A stretch of 64,000 nt of DNA from Ottelia alismoides (taxonomy: Eukaryota; Streptophyta; Magnoliopsida; Alismatales; Hydrocharitaceae): positions 248,001-312,000 of the forward strand of contig JAZKJV010009792.1 in NCBI GenBank assembly GCA_037367405.1, given 5' to 3'. Positions 13,001 to 26,071 of this stretch are shown piece after piece. The position numbers and the translations under genes are program-made. Each line of letters starts with the position of its first letter. Positions within the stretch are counted from its first letter, which is position 1. The notes below the pieces were generated by a model that worked only from the letters and a program-made list of their open reading frames with translations, ran no database searches and was not told the origin of the DNA.

Positions 13001-16000
13001 AAGGTGAAGGGAAGAAATATCATATCATAAATAATCATTAAATGATATTACATATCATCAATGTTTATTATGATACAGATGATCCACATACATCAGTATG
13101 TATGAGACCTTTAATACCTTGGAATCTTACACCATTCATAGAGAAGGGCACATTTGACAATTTTACTTTGAATATAATATTCAAAAGTATGTAAGATTTG
13201 AGATTTTAGACATTCTAAAGTTCATCTCTTACAAGTCTATTGATCTCATCAACAGATATATATCCAAGGTTTGATGCCAGATCATTGTCAAATGATCTTC
13301 ATTCTCTTATTGATCCTTTTAAGGTTTAATTTCAGTATTAGAAATGTTAGTGAACCATTCATTAATTTTCTAATTTAGTAGAGTCCACTAGATTTTATAT
13401 TACAATCCGAAATATCTCCATCATAACTCTTTATGATAGGTCTATTACAGAATTCATGTTTATTTCTAACATTTAGAAATAAACAATGAGTGTATTCTAA
13501 TATCTTGGTCATAGATACATTCTCTAAGACTAATGGTACTCCCACTGAAAATATGGAATCTATTTATCCGATAGAGATTGTTGCAACAATTGCATCAACA
13601 TCCATGTGGATAACTATTAAACCTTAATATCAAATTTCTCGAATTTTCTAAAACCTATGCAACCAATTGCAAGAGTTGCTAGAAAAAAATGAGATACAAT
13701 TATTAGACTTTTAATCTTATCCAATAAGAAAGTCAATTTCAATTATTAAATGTTGATTATTCTGATGCACTATCTGTATCCTTCTCTAAGGATCTAGATA
13801 GACTTGATAGTCATACTATCAACACATCAGCTCATTGCAGTATCGGTATTCATCCAAGTCTTTAGATGTCACATGTGTGGAAACCATAGAAGTACATCCA
13901 ACTCTTTGACTTTCCTTCTAGCTTGGGTCCGACCCATGCTTCCACTGCGCTCCTTTCATCTCTAAACAACCATTGCTTAAGACAAATGACCTCTTATGTT
14001 GAATTCAAAAGATTTCAATATGAGAGTATTTCGACATTTATACATGCTTCATTCAATTCATATAATATGAATATTATGAAGCTTCATGAATGAATTGAGT
14101 ATATACATTAGAATGATGACATTCATCATATCTACATACATCTTAACTCTTAAAGACTTTGGTTCAGATAGGTACTCAAATATTTTGAATACATCATCTC
14201 TTATAGGGTCACCATTCTTCATAATGCAGTGAACCGCATCATTCATGATTAAATGTCAAGAGCACATATGTATGCCAGAACATCTTCTTAGAATTTCATA
14301 AGGATTATTTGATAATTGCGATCATCATCGACATGTCACTTCCAAAGTACATTCGATGAGAGATCAAGACTATAGAGGCATACAAGCCCTAGGTTGTTGT
14401 CTTATTATCTATTTAATTGTCATTGCTCATTATTATGAGGAAACTTACACATTGCAACCACATACAATACGTGTTCAACTGCAAGTACAATATCTTTATC
14501 ATGGATCCAATCCATGATATTTTACTGTTTATTATTGAGTATAGTATTGAGTGGGTTTAATGAAGGATTATCTGAAATAGGAAATTTGCATAAACATATA
14601 TAAATATATATATATATATGTTTTATTTTGATTTAGGATTTTTTATATCAAAGTTGTCTTGCCTTGTCAACATTGAAAGTTCATTCCCTTAATCACTTTC
14701 AATGTAAGAGATATACTTACCATTATATCTCAAGCAAGATCTGGGATCTCCTTTCTTATCTTTGTCACATCCCAATAGTATGAGAACATGTAACTCATAT
14801 AAAAAGAAGCGGGAACCCATTCCTCTTTGCAAGTCCAACTTGCATCTCCCAATTCGGTCTTTAACACTCGGGCCCACCACCCCTAAGGTGATGTTGACCC
14901 ATCATTAATTGAATCAACCGTCAACAGGAATACAACTCGCTATGTGCAATCCAATATCGCCCCATAAATATGAGGACCCGGTATTGGGGTCACTACGCAT
15001 ACGTCTTTACTCTTTTGAGAAGCGAAGAGTCCAATCCAAATGGATTGTATGCAGGAGCTGTCACTTCGGACATGCGTCTCCTACATACAATATCTGGCGA
15101 CGGAGACCATGAATGTCACTTATGTGATCCTCCACCTCTTATTCAAATTTCAGTTAATTATCATGAATCATATTCATATAATTAATTCTTCCAAGGGAAA
15201 TACACATCTTTTCATAATAGAGTGTTTTTAATTGAATATAATTCATTTAATCATGTTAAATCAATTATCAATCCAATTCAATCGACAAACTTGATTGTTA
15301 CTTGAAAAAATATGGTATTATCTCAAAGTACGTATTAATTCGAATTTTAATAATTAGAAAATACACCATGATTTCTCCACCATTATCGAATCCCTACCCG
15401 CTGTCATGACCAGTACCGACAGGTAGGGATGAGCATGGCCCGGGCCCTGAAGGGCCCGGGCCCAAGCCCACTTAAAAAATTCAGGCCTTGGGCCGGGCTT
15501 AGGCCCACAAATTTTTTTTTGCTCGGCCCAAGCCCAGGCCCGGCCCAATTCCTTTGGGTCGAGCTTAGGACGGGCCGGCCCATCGCCACCCGTTAGAGAC
15601 TATGAACTTTGAGTCTTTTGTTTCAAATTAATCTCAACTCAAGTTACACAAGCTAAATTTGTTTAAAACATGTGCCATAATACTTGTGAAACAAGTAAAA
15701 TTCGATTCTACCAAATCCGATGATATCTCATTTTTTACACAAGCACTCAATGTCCGATACCATGAATGTCTTACATGTATATAAACTGAAAGAGTGAAAC
15801 AAACTTATCCAGTTAACAATAGGTGCACCGGACCTTACATGTTAAAAAATGGGTATAAGACCCATATTGGGTAAAGGTTCAATAATAGAAAATATTCTGA
15901 TTGAAAAATAAATACTAACAAATCCAAGAATAACCAATACAATCTAAACCAAAGACTAATTAAGTAAAATTAATACTGAATTGAAATACAATGATCAGCA

Positions 16001-17182
16001 ACTCATATGTCACACGCCTGACTTTCTTGATTTATAAACATTGTATGAAGATGAGATATAGGAAGGGAGTGTACATGAAATAGGTGGGAGTTTTCATAAG
16101 TGTATGATATGGGAAATGGTTCGGGCCCTCTTCGGGTCGGGCCCTTGGGCCGGGTCGGGCTGGGCCGAGCCATGCCCAAGCCCGATCCAAAAAAATTTTG
16201 GGCCTAAATATTGGGCCCAAGCCCGGCCCGATGTTCATTTGGGCCTGGGTCGGGCCGGGCTTTTTGGGTTGGGCTTCAGGCTGGGCCGGGCCGGCCTAGC
16301 CCAATGCTCATCCCTACCGACGGGATTGGGACGACCGCATACGGTGCAACCTGCTACTCCAACGTTCCCCGACAAGACACCATATCCTCCTCAGGATATG
16401 ATAATGTCAAATCGATCATTGTGTACTTGAGATGATCATCGGTTTTTCAACCGAAATTATACCATATAGTAATAATAAAAACCATATTGATTATAAGGAA
16501 ATTTGCTAGATAAATTTCCAAACCTATTCAAGTAACATGTTTGTTGAAAATGTATCAAGTAATCAATTGATGATCAAGATCAAATCTAATCATTTATTGG
16601 TTGAGGCAATGTCATTTAAGGAAATAATTATCATTCAAATATTTCTCAAATATTATCCATAATTATTCCAAGAAATTAACCATTAATTTCACAAGTTTCT
16701 TAAATGACTATCACAAGGTTCATGATTAGGATTGTAATTTTCAGCAGTGACCCTCGCTTACTAAAATTAGCATATCTCATTTATTTTAAATCTAAATTAA
16801 GCAAAATTAGTTTCTAAAGTTTGCTAAATTGATTTAAAATATAAACTATGTAATTTGCACGCATTTTCAGTCGTTTGAAAATAGTAATTAACTCCTTAAT
16901 TATATCATCATTCGCCATCCCCGAAACAGTGGATATAGGTTCATTAAAATGATCATATCTTGAGTTATCGGATTCCAAATCAAGCAAATTCAAATCCTAC
17001 TGTTTTCTTAATTAATGGGGAACAATATCCAATTTAAAATTTGGTGTTTAAACATTCTAAACAGGGCCGAAATTTTATCACAAATCAGGGCTGCGAAAAT
17101 TGAAATGCAGAAAAATTTTCACGAACCCTTACGAGCCAAATCTTTATAGGTTAATGGATCATATCCAAAACCCCACAACCTG
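13001..17182 (-). other. 5' interior of C1, without a readable gene
   Basis: Apart from the hAT insertion at 15424-16316, this interior should have held gag, protease and integrase. I find no zinc knuckle, no protease DSG and no integrase D,D35E motif in any frame. It is AT-rich, with only short ORFs. Either decay is complete or this C1 copy was a non-coding derivative in its 5' half. Confidence 0.45.
15424..16316. mobile_element. Non-autonomous hAT element (893 bp) in C1
   Basis: Terminal inverted repeats TAGGGATGAGCA and TGCTCATCCCTA lie at the very ends. The flanks CCGACAGG (15416-15423) and CCGACGGG (16317-16324) form an 8-bp target duplication with one mismatch, as expected for hAT. Subterminal DNA is dense in GGGCC and CCCGG words on both sides, probably transposase-binding repeats. 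The centre is AT-rich without a transposase. The same design recurs at 28964-29686. Confidence 0.85.
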
Positions 17183-17194
17183 GATCTGATATCA
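17183..17194 (-). promoter_or_regulatory. Primer binding site of C1, tRNA-Met type
   Basis: The minus strand reads TGATATCAGATC, two mismatches from TGGTATCAGAGC, the common copia site complementary to initiator tRNA-Met. It lies 2 nt inside the LTR end (minus-strand CCTTCA). Confidence 0.7.
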
Positions 17195-17196
17195 CT

Positions 17197-19693
17197 TGAA
17201 GGATATGAGAGGATCCTCAAGCGCATCACGGAAGCGTGTGGATCGCATCGAATGCGATCGGAGCGACTAGTCGCACTAGTTGTTCGACACAACGGAATTT
17301 AAAAATTTAATGTGACGAAACCACATGATCCAAGAACATTTCTCGGATCATTTCATCTAAACCACAATAGGTACAAGGTTTACCTCTTGAAGCGTGGTTG
17401 CGATCGAGTCTCTAAACGAAGAGACTTTTTGTCTCAAGTCCGATCCAACGGAGGAGACGCCTGCGAGCGTATTGATGAGACACGTCCTTCTTGCCATCCA
17501 TGTCGATAATCCAAGCGAATCTCCTGATCTCGTCATACGAGATCTGACGTCTTCTTCACGAGAGAGTTGCACCAAAGGAGACGGAGATCCACGAGCAAGT
17601 ACTCTGGCAGCATAACGATGCTGCTGCGGCGATGGCGACTCTCTCAATGGCTCCATGGTGGACGGCCATAAGAGAGAGAGAGAGAGCCTTGGAATGTAGA
17701 GAGAGAGAGGACGGGAGCATTAGTTTACGTTGTAAAATTGTACATCGAAGAGCAAGGGGCGCCTCTTCTTATATAGGGTTTTGGGAGTCCATAGATCTCA
17801 ATCCATGGACAACACACAATCAATGGTTGAGATTGATTTGTGTTTCTTTCAATGGCTAAGATGTTGTTGTAAAAACACAACAACAATTGATTTAATTTGA
17901 ATTAATTCATATTGATAAATCAACATAATTAATCTCAATTTAAATCACTTTGACTAGAAAAGAGATAATGAGGAGACTAAACCAATCCCCTAAGAATGAG
18001 GGGACGACTACTCTTCTCCTCATGGACAGTTGTAGCCATCCACTCTTCTTGAGTGGAATGTGTCTTTCTCCTCTAATCATCGTGAAATCTCATTATCTCA
18101 TGATATATCCTTAATTTACAATAACTCTTATTGTAAATATTTTTCACAAAAAATAATTCACAATTATCTCATGAAAAATTCAATCAAGCCATTGAAATTA
18201 TGAGAATCTCATTCACAACCCAAAACAAAAAGTAATTATATTTTCAATTAATCATTCAATGTCAATCCAATTCACACTAACAACTAATCAATAAATATAA
18301 ATCATAATATGCTCTCTCTAATATATTATAAATCACATTTATAATATATCTGATTAATATGGATAGTGATATCCACATTATCCACGATATTTATTCATCT
18401 TGGATATCTTTTCTAATGTACCCAAATAATATGAATCACATTCACATTATTCACATCTTTGATAATTAAATCACATTTAGTTACTTAGATAACTTTCGTA
18501 ATAATATGAATCAAATTCATAATATTCATGATAATTAAATCACATTTAATTATCCATTTTCTGAATGCCCGGATATATATATATATATATCAACAATGAA
18601 ATTATCCATGAACTCTTTCAAGGATAATGTGCTTTCTCTGCGGATACTTGGAGATAAGGACAGGGCGATTGTATTGTTCCGCGTATAGTGACTTGGATAT
18701 TGAGATCACATCTCAACTCCATATCTTGCAGACCTTCCATAGATGCTTGATTAAATCAAGACGGTAAATCTAATCTTCTCATTACATCTGAATCACATTC
18801 CGATCAATGTCCAACATTTGGACTAAGATCAGATTACTTCTCTATGAGATGAGTCACTAAAATCCAGACCTATTTCATCACTCCCTCGGAATGGAAGCGT
18901 TATGGTTATACAATCGTTTATACATCACCTTCAGACATTCTTAATACATGTACATCCTACATACTGGAAGATCCAGAATAAACCCGAAGTATAAGAGTAA
19001 TTTTACATTGTCTACTTCAGAGTTTTATCATCAAGTTTTTCATTGGACTATTGGGAGTTGGTATCGATCATATACTTTCCAAAAGCATATATCAATTTCA
19101 AGTGTTGATCATATACTTTTCAAAAGTATATATCAAACCTACAAATTTAGTCAAACTTCCAAAGCGATACGCCCGTGCACGGAATTTGATTCTTCCCAGC
19201 CAAATGTACATACTCAGACATATAGTAACACATCTGTCTTCGGTCAGAGGATGCGTTCCTATATCGTGACAGCATACGACATAGGACTTTGGTTATCTCG
19301 ATCTCGTTGAGTCAACTCTTTGACCTAACTAATCTGACACCTCTGAATCTCTATTCCCATGTAGAGGACCTACATCAATAGGTCGGTCAGATATCAGCCA
19401 AGTGAGAAAGGATTTCCATCTCCTACTTAGGCTGGAGATCATCTCTTAACAATCATTTAATGGTACTTGATGAGTCCTCAATCTAACTCTTTAGATATTC
19501 ATCCAAGCACCATCCTCTATGATTCAATAATTGAATCAATAGTTGTATGATCATTAAGATGACCATGGTACATAACCCTAATTGTACTAAGGGATTTATT
19601 ATGCAAATTAGTTAATCTTAATTTAGACCAGAGAATGATATTTGCAATCACATTTATTGCATAATGGCTCATCATGGGATCGCATGTCCAACA
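17197..19693 (-). repeat. 5' LTR of C1 (2,497 bp)
   Basis: The minus strand starts TGTTGGACAT and ends CCTTCA. Residues 17838-19693 match the other LTR. The segment 17197-17837 has no partner in the window because of element B. It includes a short GA tract (17668-17710) and a TATA-like run near 17770, possibly the promoter region. ORFs in it are not supported as genes. Confidence 0.85.
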
Positions 19694-20423
19694 ACAAGGT
19701 GGTCCACGACCACGACCACCTCTATCACACGATCCCTGTCCACGGAGCTGAGATGGACCACCTCTTCCACGAGAGATTGTCATGGTAGAGGAATTCGACA
19801 CTAGAGTAGGGGTTGAAATATTGATCCCGCTCAATCTACAGAAGGCATCCTCCATGGGAGGAATGGTAGCATCAACCAGTATCTAGGAGGAAGCAGCTTC
19901 ATACTGTGAGTCAAGAGAGGCCAGAAAGAATCCAACCATCGTAGAATTCTCGCATGTCTTCAACTGCTCTGGAATAGCCGTGAGAGTCATGAAGCTATGA
20001 AGATCCTCAAACATCTCGCGCAAGGCAGTATAGTTAGCATGTAGGGGTTAACCATTCTGCTTTATAGTGAGATGTCATGCTGAAGCTGTAGAATTTTTGT
20101 CTCATTCTTGGCATATAAATACGTGGCAGCAAGAATATCTCACATGGCTTTGTGGATTGGTGCAGTACATCATTTGCACTCTCCGGTATCAATGTACTAG
20201 ACAACCAGACTTGAGCATATGCGTCATCAGTCTCCCATGAGGTATACAACCATGTCTTCTCCGTCAGCTCTTCCTTGGTAAGAATGTGCATCTTACCCGT
20301 CGACTTCATTAGGTTCATGAACTGCAAGACCCACAACTCGCAATTCGACCCATCCATCTTGACTATGAGCGCCGGACCTCTGAAGGCGTCTATGGTGGGG
20401 ATATCTATCTTGTTCTCTGACAT
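19694..20423 (-). pseudogene. Copia gag fragment of element D
   Basis: From an ATG at 20423 the minus strand encodes MSENKIDIPTIDAF, then MDGSNCELWVLQFMNLMKST, the UBN2-type start of copia gag. The frame breaks near 20034 and resumes as an LTAIPEQLK-like stretch, an in-frame stop, then EDAFCRLSGINI. It ends in a Gly/Arg-rich piece (SRGRGGPSQLRG) that normally precedes the zinc knuckle. At 19694 it stops abruptly at the LTR of C1, which inserted there. The rest of D lies beyond the left edge. Confidence 0.8.
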
Positions 20424-20830
20424 GTTGCCAGTCGAAGTAGATAAGGATCATAGACTTGACCAAATAATTGTCTACACTAACATAAGGGAAGTCGGTTGCA
20501 TGTGTAGACTTAAATTGCAACCAACTCATCAAGAAAAAAATCATGGCGTGGTGATGGATTTAGCCGCAGGAGATGTGGCGGCTTCGACCGCTGAAGGTGA
20601 CGGTCGGCGGCTACAGCCGCAGGAGGTCCGGACGTAGGACGTGTAGGCCGGGCGGCCGACTGGCGGCGGGGTCGCAGGTGATGGGCATCAGAGTCGTGGG
20701 TAACGGACTACAGTATTCCGGATAAAGGGCGGCGAGTGGAGGGGGCGTAGTTAGGGCGGCTCCGTGCGAGAAGGTAGGAGGTGGGGTTAGGGTTGGGTTT
20801 CAGGTACAAGAGCTTCGGTCTAGGACCGTC
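20424..20830 (-). other. Leader of element D
   Basis: Untranslated region between the primer binding site and gag start of D. It has a GC-rich middle (about 20560-20760). No coding frame is supported. Confidence 0.5.
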
Positions 20831-20841
20831 ACTCTGATACC
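20831..20841 (-). promoter_or_regulatory. Primer binding site of element D, tRNA-Met type
   Basis: The minus strand reads AGGTATCAGAG, one mismatch from TGGTATCAGAG, next to the LTR end CCAACA. It fixes the LTR boundary and strand. Confidence 0.75.
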
Positions 20842-20842
20842 T

Positions 20843-20988
20843 TGTTGGAAAAAAATGAGAGAGTTGTTTATTCCTTGAGCTTTAGACTCTCTTATATAGA
20901 GGAGAGGCCTATGGGCAAATTACATAAAGCAGACAAGAGGAAAAGAAATAGATAAACGAGCACAGAAACATAGAAACATATCTCAACA
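20843..20988 (-). repeat. 5' LTR of element D (146 bp)
   Basis: A very short LTR bounded by TGTTGG and CAACA, holding a TATA-like CTTATATAGAG near 20890. The inner boundary is set by the primer binding site, the outer by the CA dinucleotide at 20988. The partner LTR lies outside the window, so the outer limit rests on motif only. Confidence 0.65.
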
Positions 20989-22489
20989 TGCGGTCTTCAA
21001 CTTTTTATAATGGATTAATGGAATTCTTCAACTTTCACTTGATATGCATTTTTTTCTTTTCTTTACTCTATGATCGATTTTTAAGTCGTCATTTGAATGT
21101 TCAAGGGATAATGTGATGTAAAGTATATATGTGTAAAGTAGACTATTGAGCGAGAAATTGTAAGTATAAAATCTGAACCAATCCAATCCAATCCGTAATC
21201 CGATGGATTGGATCGGATTGGATTTAGATATCTGATGGATTGAATTGTATTAAAAAAAATAAAATTCCATTAAGGTTGTATTGGACACAAATCAAGCCAA
21301 AATTTAAACCAATCTGATCCATATGCACCCCTAGTCTCCATCATCGATTGATTAGTCTGATAGTATTAATCGATTGAACAACCCCCCTGGGGAATCCTTC
21401 AAGCTAGTTTCCAGAGAGATATTAGGCATTTGATCGATCGGACAATGATCAAATCGCCTTTAAGATATTGATCGATCAAAGGCAGAAACGATTTTAAAAA
21501 GAAATCGAAAAGCGGGGTTTTAAGAATCATCCTTTAAAGTATGTAAACCAAATTCTCTTCTTGTTTTCTTATAGGGAGAGGTAGCAATGGAATATGTCAA
21601 AAAACTTTGCCATCTGACCATCAGTATGTCTTGTGCAAAGATCTTGAAGTCTCGTGTTCAAGATATTCGCTTCTGTTTGTATTTCTTCTCAAAATCTTGT
21701 AACTAACGATCGTTCCTCTTTTTTTTTCATCTATATACTTAGGATGTCAGATCCTAATATACAAGAGGAGTTCATATATTAGGCTGAAATGAAATGAAAT
21801 GATATCAACATATTTGCGAAACCTGATGTAAATAGGTCGGCCCAAAACGAGCTCAACTTAGAATCCGTATAATAGTGCTTGGGTCTAGTTCTCAACTGCA
21901 GAACCTTTGATGTATGAGCCAACTTGGACGGTTAAAATCCAATACACTTGTCAACATATCCATTCTCTACCTTGTCAGTTTGTACACATTTCGACATTTG
22001 CTTCCGTATTCATTTTAAAATAGATATAGATATAAATAACACTTTGATGTCCACAAATATTTGTATCCATATCTACTCATAGATATGTGACATAATCTTA
22101 CCCCTTCTTTCACCGTAACTGATATAATTACTTTAGCATATTTATATCACGCATAATCCATCGAATACATGTATCTTTAAACTAATATGTGGAGTACTTC
22201 TAATATCTTCCATATTTGATCCGTATCTGTTTTTATATTCGTATCCGTTTTTAAAAACAAGGTAACCTAGTTTTTATATCAATCAATATGTAATCCGAGT
22301 TTGTATCCTAGTATTTAAAGATATAACTGATATTGATAACAACTACCTGAGTCTGTGCCCGTATGAAATTATTTGTATCCTTAGGATGCTCAGCCGTAAT
22401 CATGGGGATGTAAATTGGAGTTCCATAAAACTTAGATCTAGAATAGAACCGATAAAGGTTAGAAATGATCCTACATCAGTAAAATGACT
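20989..22489. other. Gene-free flank
   Basis: No gene or complete element can be supported. Around 21170-21335 lies a fragment with repeated GGATTGGAT words and its complement, ending CACCCCTA, which looks like the end of a hAT-type MITE. Around 22020-22390 lies a run of repeated GATAT/ATATC words. Neither has matching ends or target duplications that I can find. Confidence 0.4.
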
Positions 22490-23050
22490 TTTGTTCTCAT
22501 TTAACTACACTGGAACGGAGCTAGTATATGTCATGGAGGGGACACACCCTCCCTCCCCCCATTATTATATATCATTTATGCAATGTATTAAGTTTTTAGA
22601 ATGATCCTTCCTTAATTGTATGATAAATAGTATTGTTGGAAAAAGGTTGTAAAGAACGGTCAATGACACAGTAACATGGTTATTATTTTGGAGATCAGGG
22701 TTCGAATCTTACCTCCTCGATTTTAATTTCTTTTATATAGTTTATCCAATCACTTCCAAAGTATCAAAATTATAAGTATAATTTGATATAAAATTATATT
22801 CGAGTTCATTTTATCTCTTCACTTGTTTCTAGCACTCCTTGTAAATAAAAAAAATATTGGTTAGTTTTAGCCATGAACTTTTTCTTCTTCTAAATTTTAC
22901 TTGATAATTTAACCCTATTGGGAGGGATTTAGAGGGGCTTAAATTATTAGATTTATCACATTTTAAAATCACCATTGAAAATAATAATTTATTTGTAAAT
23001 CTAACCTTAATAATAGATTTAAATTCTAGGTTTTATCTGAAATTGTGTTC
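22490..23050 (+). repeat. Dispersed repeat, left copy of an inverted pair, with a tRNA-like B box
   Basis: About 550 bp is homologous, in reverse complement, to 28400-28960. Shared landmarks are the polypurine/pyrimidine block at its start, GGTTCGAATC (22699-22708), TTTATCCAATCA, CTAGCACTCCTTGTAAAT and a TTAACCC..GGGAGGGATTTAGAG block. GGTTCGAATC fits a Pol III B box. No TIR or target duplication is evident, so the class is unknown. Confidence 0.6.
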
Positions 23051-26000
23051 ATTTAAAAAATATTAACTCTATTTAAAATTATCATTTGAAAATATAATGA
23101 TTTTTTCATTTTTGAGGATGCATAATAATTATGTAATTAGTCATCATTGATAAAATTCATGATTCCACATTGAAGCTGCATATTATTGAAAGATTTTAAT
23201 GTTCGGAACCAATGTGCTAGAAGTTGTTGTGTTGCAACAGGAACGTATAAATACCTCCAAACCTTTTTTATAATTGTTAAATACGATGCACATCCTTGAT
23301 ATACACTGAATTTCGCAAGCCCGGTTTTGAGATATACATCATGTGCAAGTTTCTTGTAGCTGTTAATTAGAAAGGAATGGGAAGCAAAGGCTGAATCCGT
23401 GGACAAGATCTAAGTTGAAGATATATTTGACGTCTACACCAAGAAGATCGCAATGAAATTGTAGAATTCTTAAATATAGTTTATTTATAAGGAGTCAACA
23501 CACCTCGATGGGTACTTGATGGTGAAAGAGCGAACTATGGACAGCAAAAAGAAAATATATGCAACAAAGAAATGTAACAAAAAATGGAAATCGTAAATAA
23601 TAAAGAAACCATCCATCAGTTTATCTAGAAGGAGACTTTCTTTTATACAGGTAGAGTCTCGCTTAATTATGAGTTAATTTTGGGTTTGGGTCGAGTTAGG
23701 TTAAGAGGGTTGACTTTTACACTGAGTGGGATCATGATTTAAAAGAATGGAACTGGTAGATCGAAGGGAATCAGCACCGACCTGGTCGGTTCGACCGATT
23801 TTATTTACAGATTGGTCCAGTTTTGATGATTTGGTAAATTTTCAAAAAATAAAAGTTTAAATAATTAAATAATAATGTTTTTATCGCAAAGTACCCTTCT
23901 TAACTTCTGCAATATCAGTTATGCCCCTCTCTTTTTGGAATATCAATTTTGCCTCTACTTTCTTGGAGTAGTTTTCTAGAAACAACTATGCATAAATGAT
24001 TACAATATTATATTCATATATAATTGTAGAAATGTGGCTAACTTTTGTAGAGTTTTATTCGAAATAGACAATCATGTTATTCTATTGAAGGATTTAACAT
24101 TTTAAATGATTATTTCATCGATATATAAATACATACTTACGTATATGTATTCGGTTTTATCGGGTCAAAAAACTAGTTCAACCAGTTGGACCAGTAAGTT
24201 AATCCCGATCCATTTTTTCCAAGTCATTAGATGATGACATCATACTGGCATCATCACCGGTCCAACTGATTTGGACCGATTGTCCGACCCGATTGAACCA
24301 AATCGAAGACTAACCGGTTTAACATCCAATCCGATTTTTAAACTCTCATTCTGTTTTGAAAATGTGAAAATAGCTGAGTTCAAATATACAACATTGTGAA
24401 ATACATCAATACATAATATATGATGCAATGGTACGACAATAGAGAGAATGATGGTTGGACTAAATCAAATGCATGTATCGGTGAATGAGGTGTGCTGGTG
24501 CATAGTAACGATCATGCATCATTGTACAATTTATTGTACCCGTGAAACATAACAGTTAGGAAGTTGGTTGATAAATTCAAGGTCGTATATACCAATTAAT
24601 GAACAAGTGTACGGTGTATCGATTGAAGATCAAATAGGGATCACTACTGGCAGTGTATACTCAAGGTATATTGGTGCATCTACTTAGGTGTAACGGTATA
24701 AAAAGTATCATACACCACCCAAGCTAGAAAAAATGTGTAATAATGAATAAGAATAAATGAGTATGATTCCAATTTGGCGTCGATGATACATGCGTGACTT
24801 TGTGAAGCTTTTAAAATTTTTCTATGATTGAAATATCAATTACATAAGATAAGAAAAGGGGTTGAACTTCTTAGTGCTTCGAGTCTGTGCTTTATCTTCA
24901 GTTTCAATAAGCTTCGTGTTGTTCTAAGGTCCGTATTTTCTTATTGTTTTAAGTTCCCTTTTACATTTTCTTTCAAGCTTCACCTGAGCTTCTTCAAATC
25001 AATGTCATAAATTTACACCTTATAGCCCAATCTATATGATCTCCATCATTGCACAACACATATACCATAAATATGTACAATCTACGTGCTTTATGATAAG
25101 TCAAATCTGTTGTAATTATGTAATATACTTGGGTTTTAAGTTGGTAAACTGATGTAGTTACATTGGCTAATCAAATTGGTTTCAAGTGAGAAATCAATTG
25201 GGTTGGAGGGAAAGTCGAAAATTTCAAATTTGAAACAAGGTGAGCTTGAGTGGAGTTTTTAGTATCACATAGAGTAGTGCTAAAACTTTGATGGACATAT
25301 AAATGAGTTCACACCCGAAGCTTTCTTAGCAATAATAGAGAGATGGAATGGAGTGCCACATGGATGCGCGTTCTGCTTTGCTCCATCTCCGTTTCAAGTT
25401 TATAAGAGTCAATTCGGATATTGATACTACTGCTAAATGTTTTAGTAAACAATCCGGATAAATTAATCCAACGGACTAATTTATATTCGCCTATTTTAAA
25501 ATCCAAGGAGAAACCCATGTAGAGGGCATTTTCAGAATTCGTATGGTCGTGGTAGGACTTCTTAAACGTATCCTCAAACGCGATTTCTTCACATGCAAGA
25601 ATTCTCTCTCTCTCTCTCTATCTCTTGTTCTTCATTCTTCCACCATGATTGTTTCATCTCTACTGTGGTTCTCTAGCTTCTTCACTGTTTTGTTTGCTGT
25701 AGACGGTTTATCTTCATGCCCTTGAGGGATCTTTTCCTAATATGTTGTATCAAATATTGACATGTTCCTATTTGATTTTCGTAATTGGAACATGAATAAA
25801 AATGCATGATTATAACTATGTTATTGTGCAATGCATTAATATTGATTTTTATTAATATAAATAATTATGATCTATTGCATATCAGGTTATAACCGGTAAC
25901 AACATAATCTTAGGATTAAATCGCTCATTTTGACATGAAAATTTTGGTCCTTTGTAAATGATCATTTACACTGATGTTGTTGTTATCATTAAAATAAAGC

Positions 26001-26071
26001 TCGAGGTGACTTACATCGATAATTGATGGTTGAATCGATGCAAGAATGGGGACTACCAGCATTTAAAATTA
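23051..26071. other. Gene-free AT-rich stretch
   Basis: Nothing here can be assigned. A minus-strand ORF at 23137-23406 (89 codons) has balanced amino-acid use but matches no family I know. A region rich in GGTCCA/ACCGG words at 23750-24330 resembles a decayed DNA element without clear ends. A CT microsatellite (25604-25623) precedes a 60-codon ORF, which ends in a hydrophobic, signal-peptide-like stretch. Confidence 0.35.

Larger units (their letters stand above)
8956..19693 (-). mobile_element. Element C1: Ty1/copia (Angela-like) retrotransposon, nearly complete but decayed
   Basis: Long direct repeats at 8956-10951 and 17197-19693 flank a degenerate copia pol. On the minus strand the order is 5' LTR (19693 to 17197), Met-tRNA-like primer site (17194-17183), interior, polypurine tract (10966-10952), and 3' LTR (from 10951 down to its interruption by element B at 8955). 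RT wording such as GSAIVFIVLYVDDTLII resembles Angela/TAR copia elements. C1 sits inside the gag of copia element D. A hAT element (15424-16316) has inserted in its interior. Confidence 0.85.
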
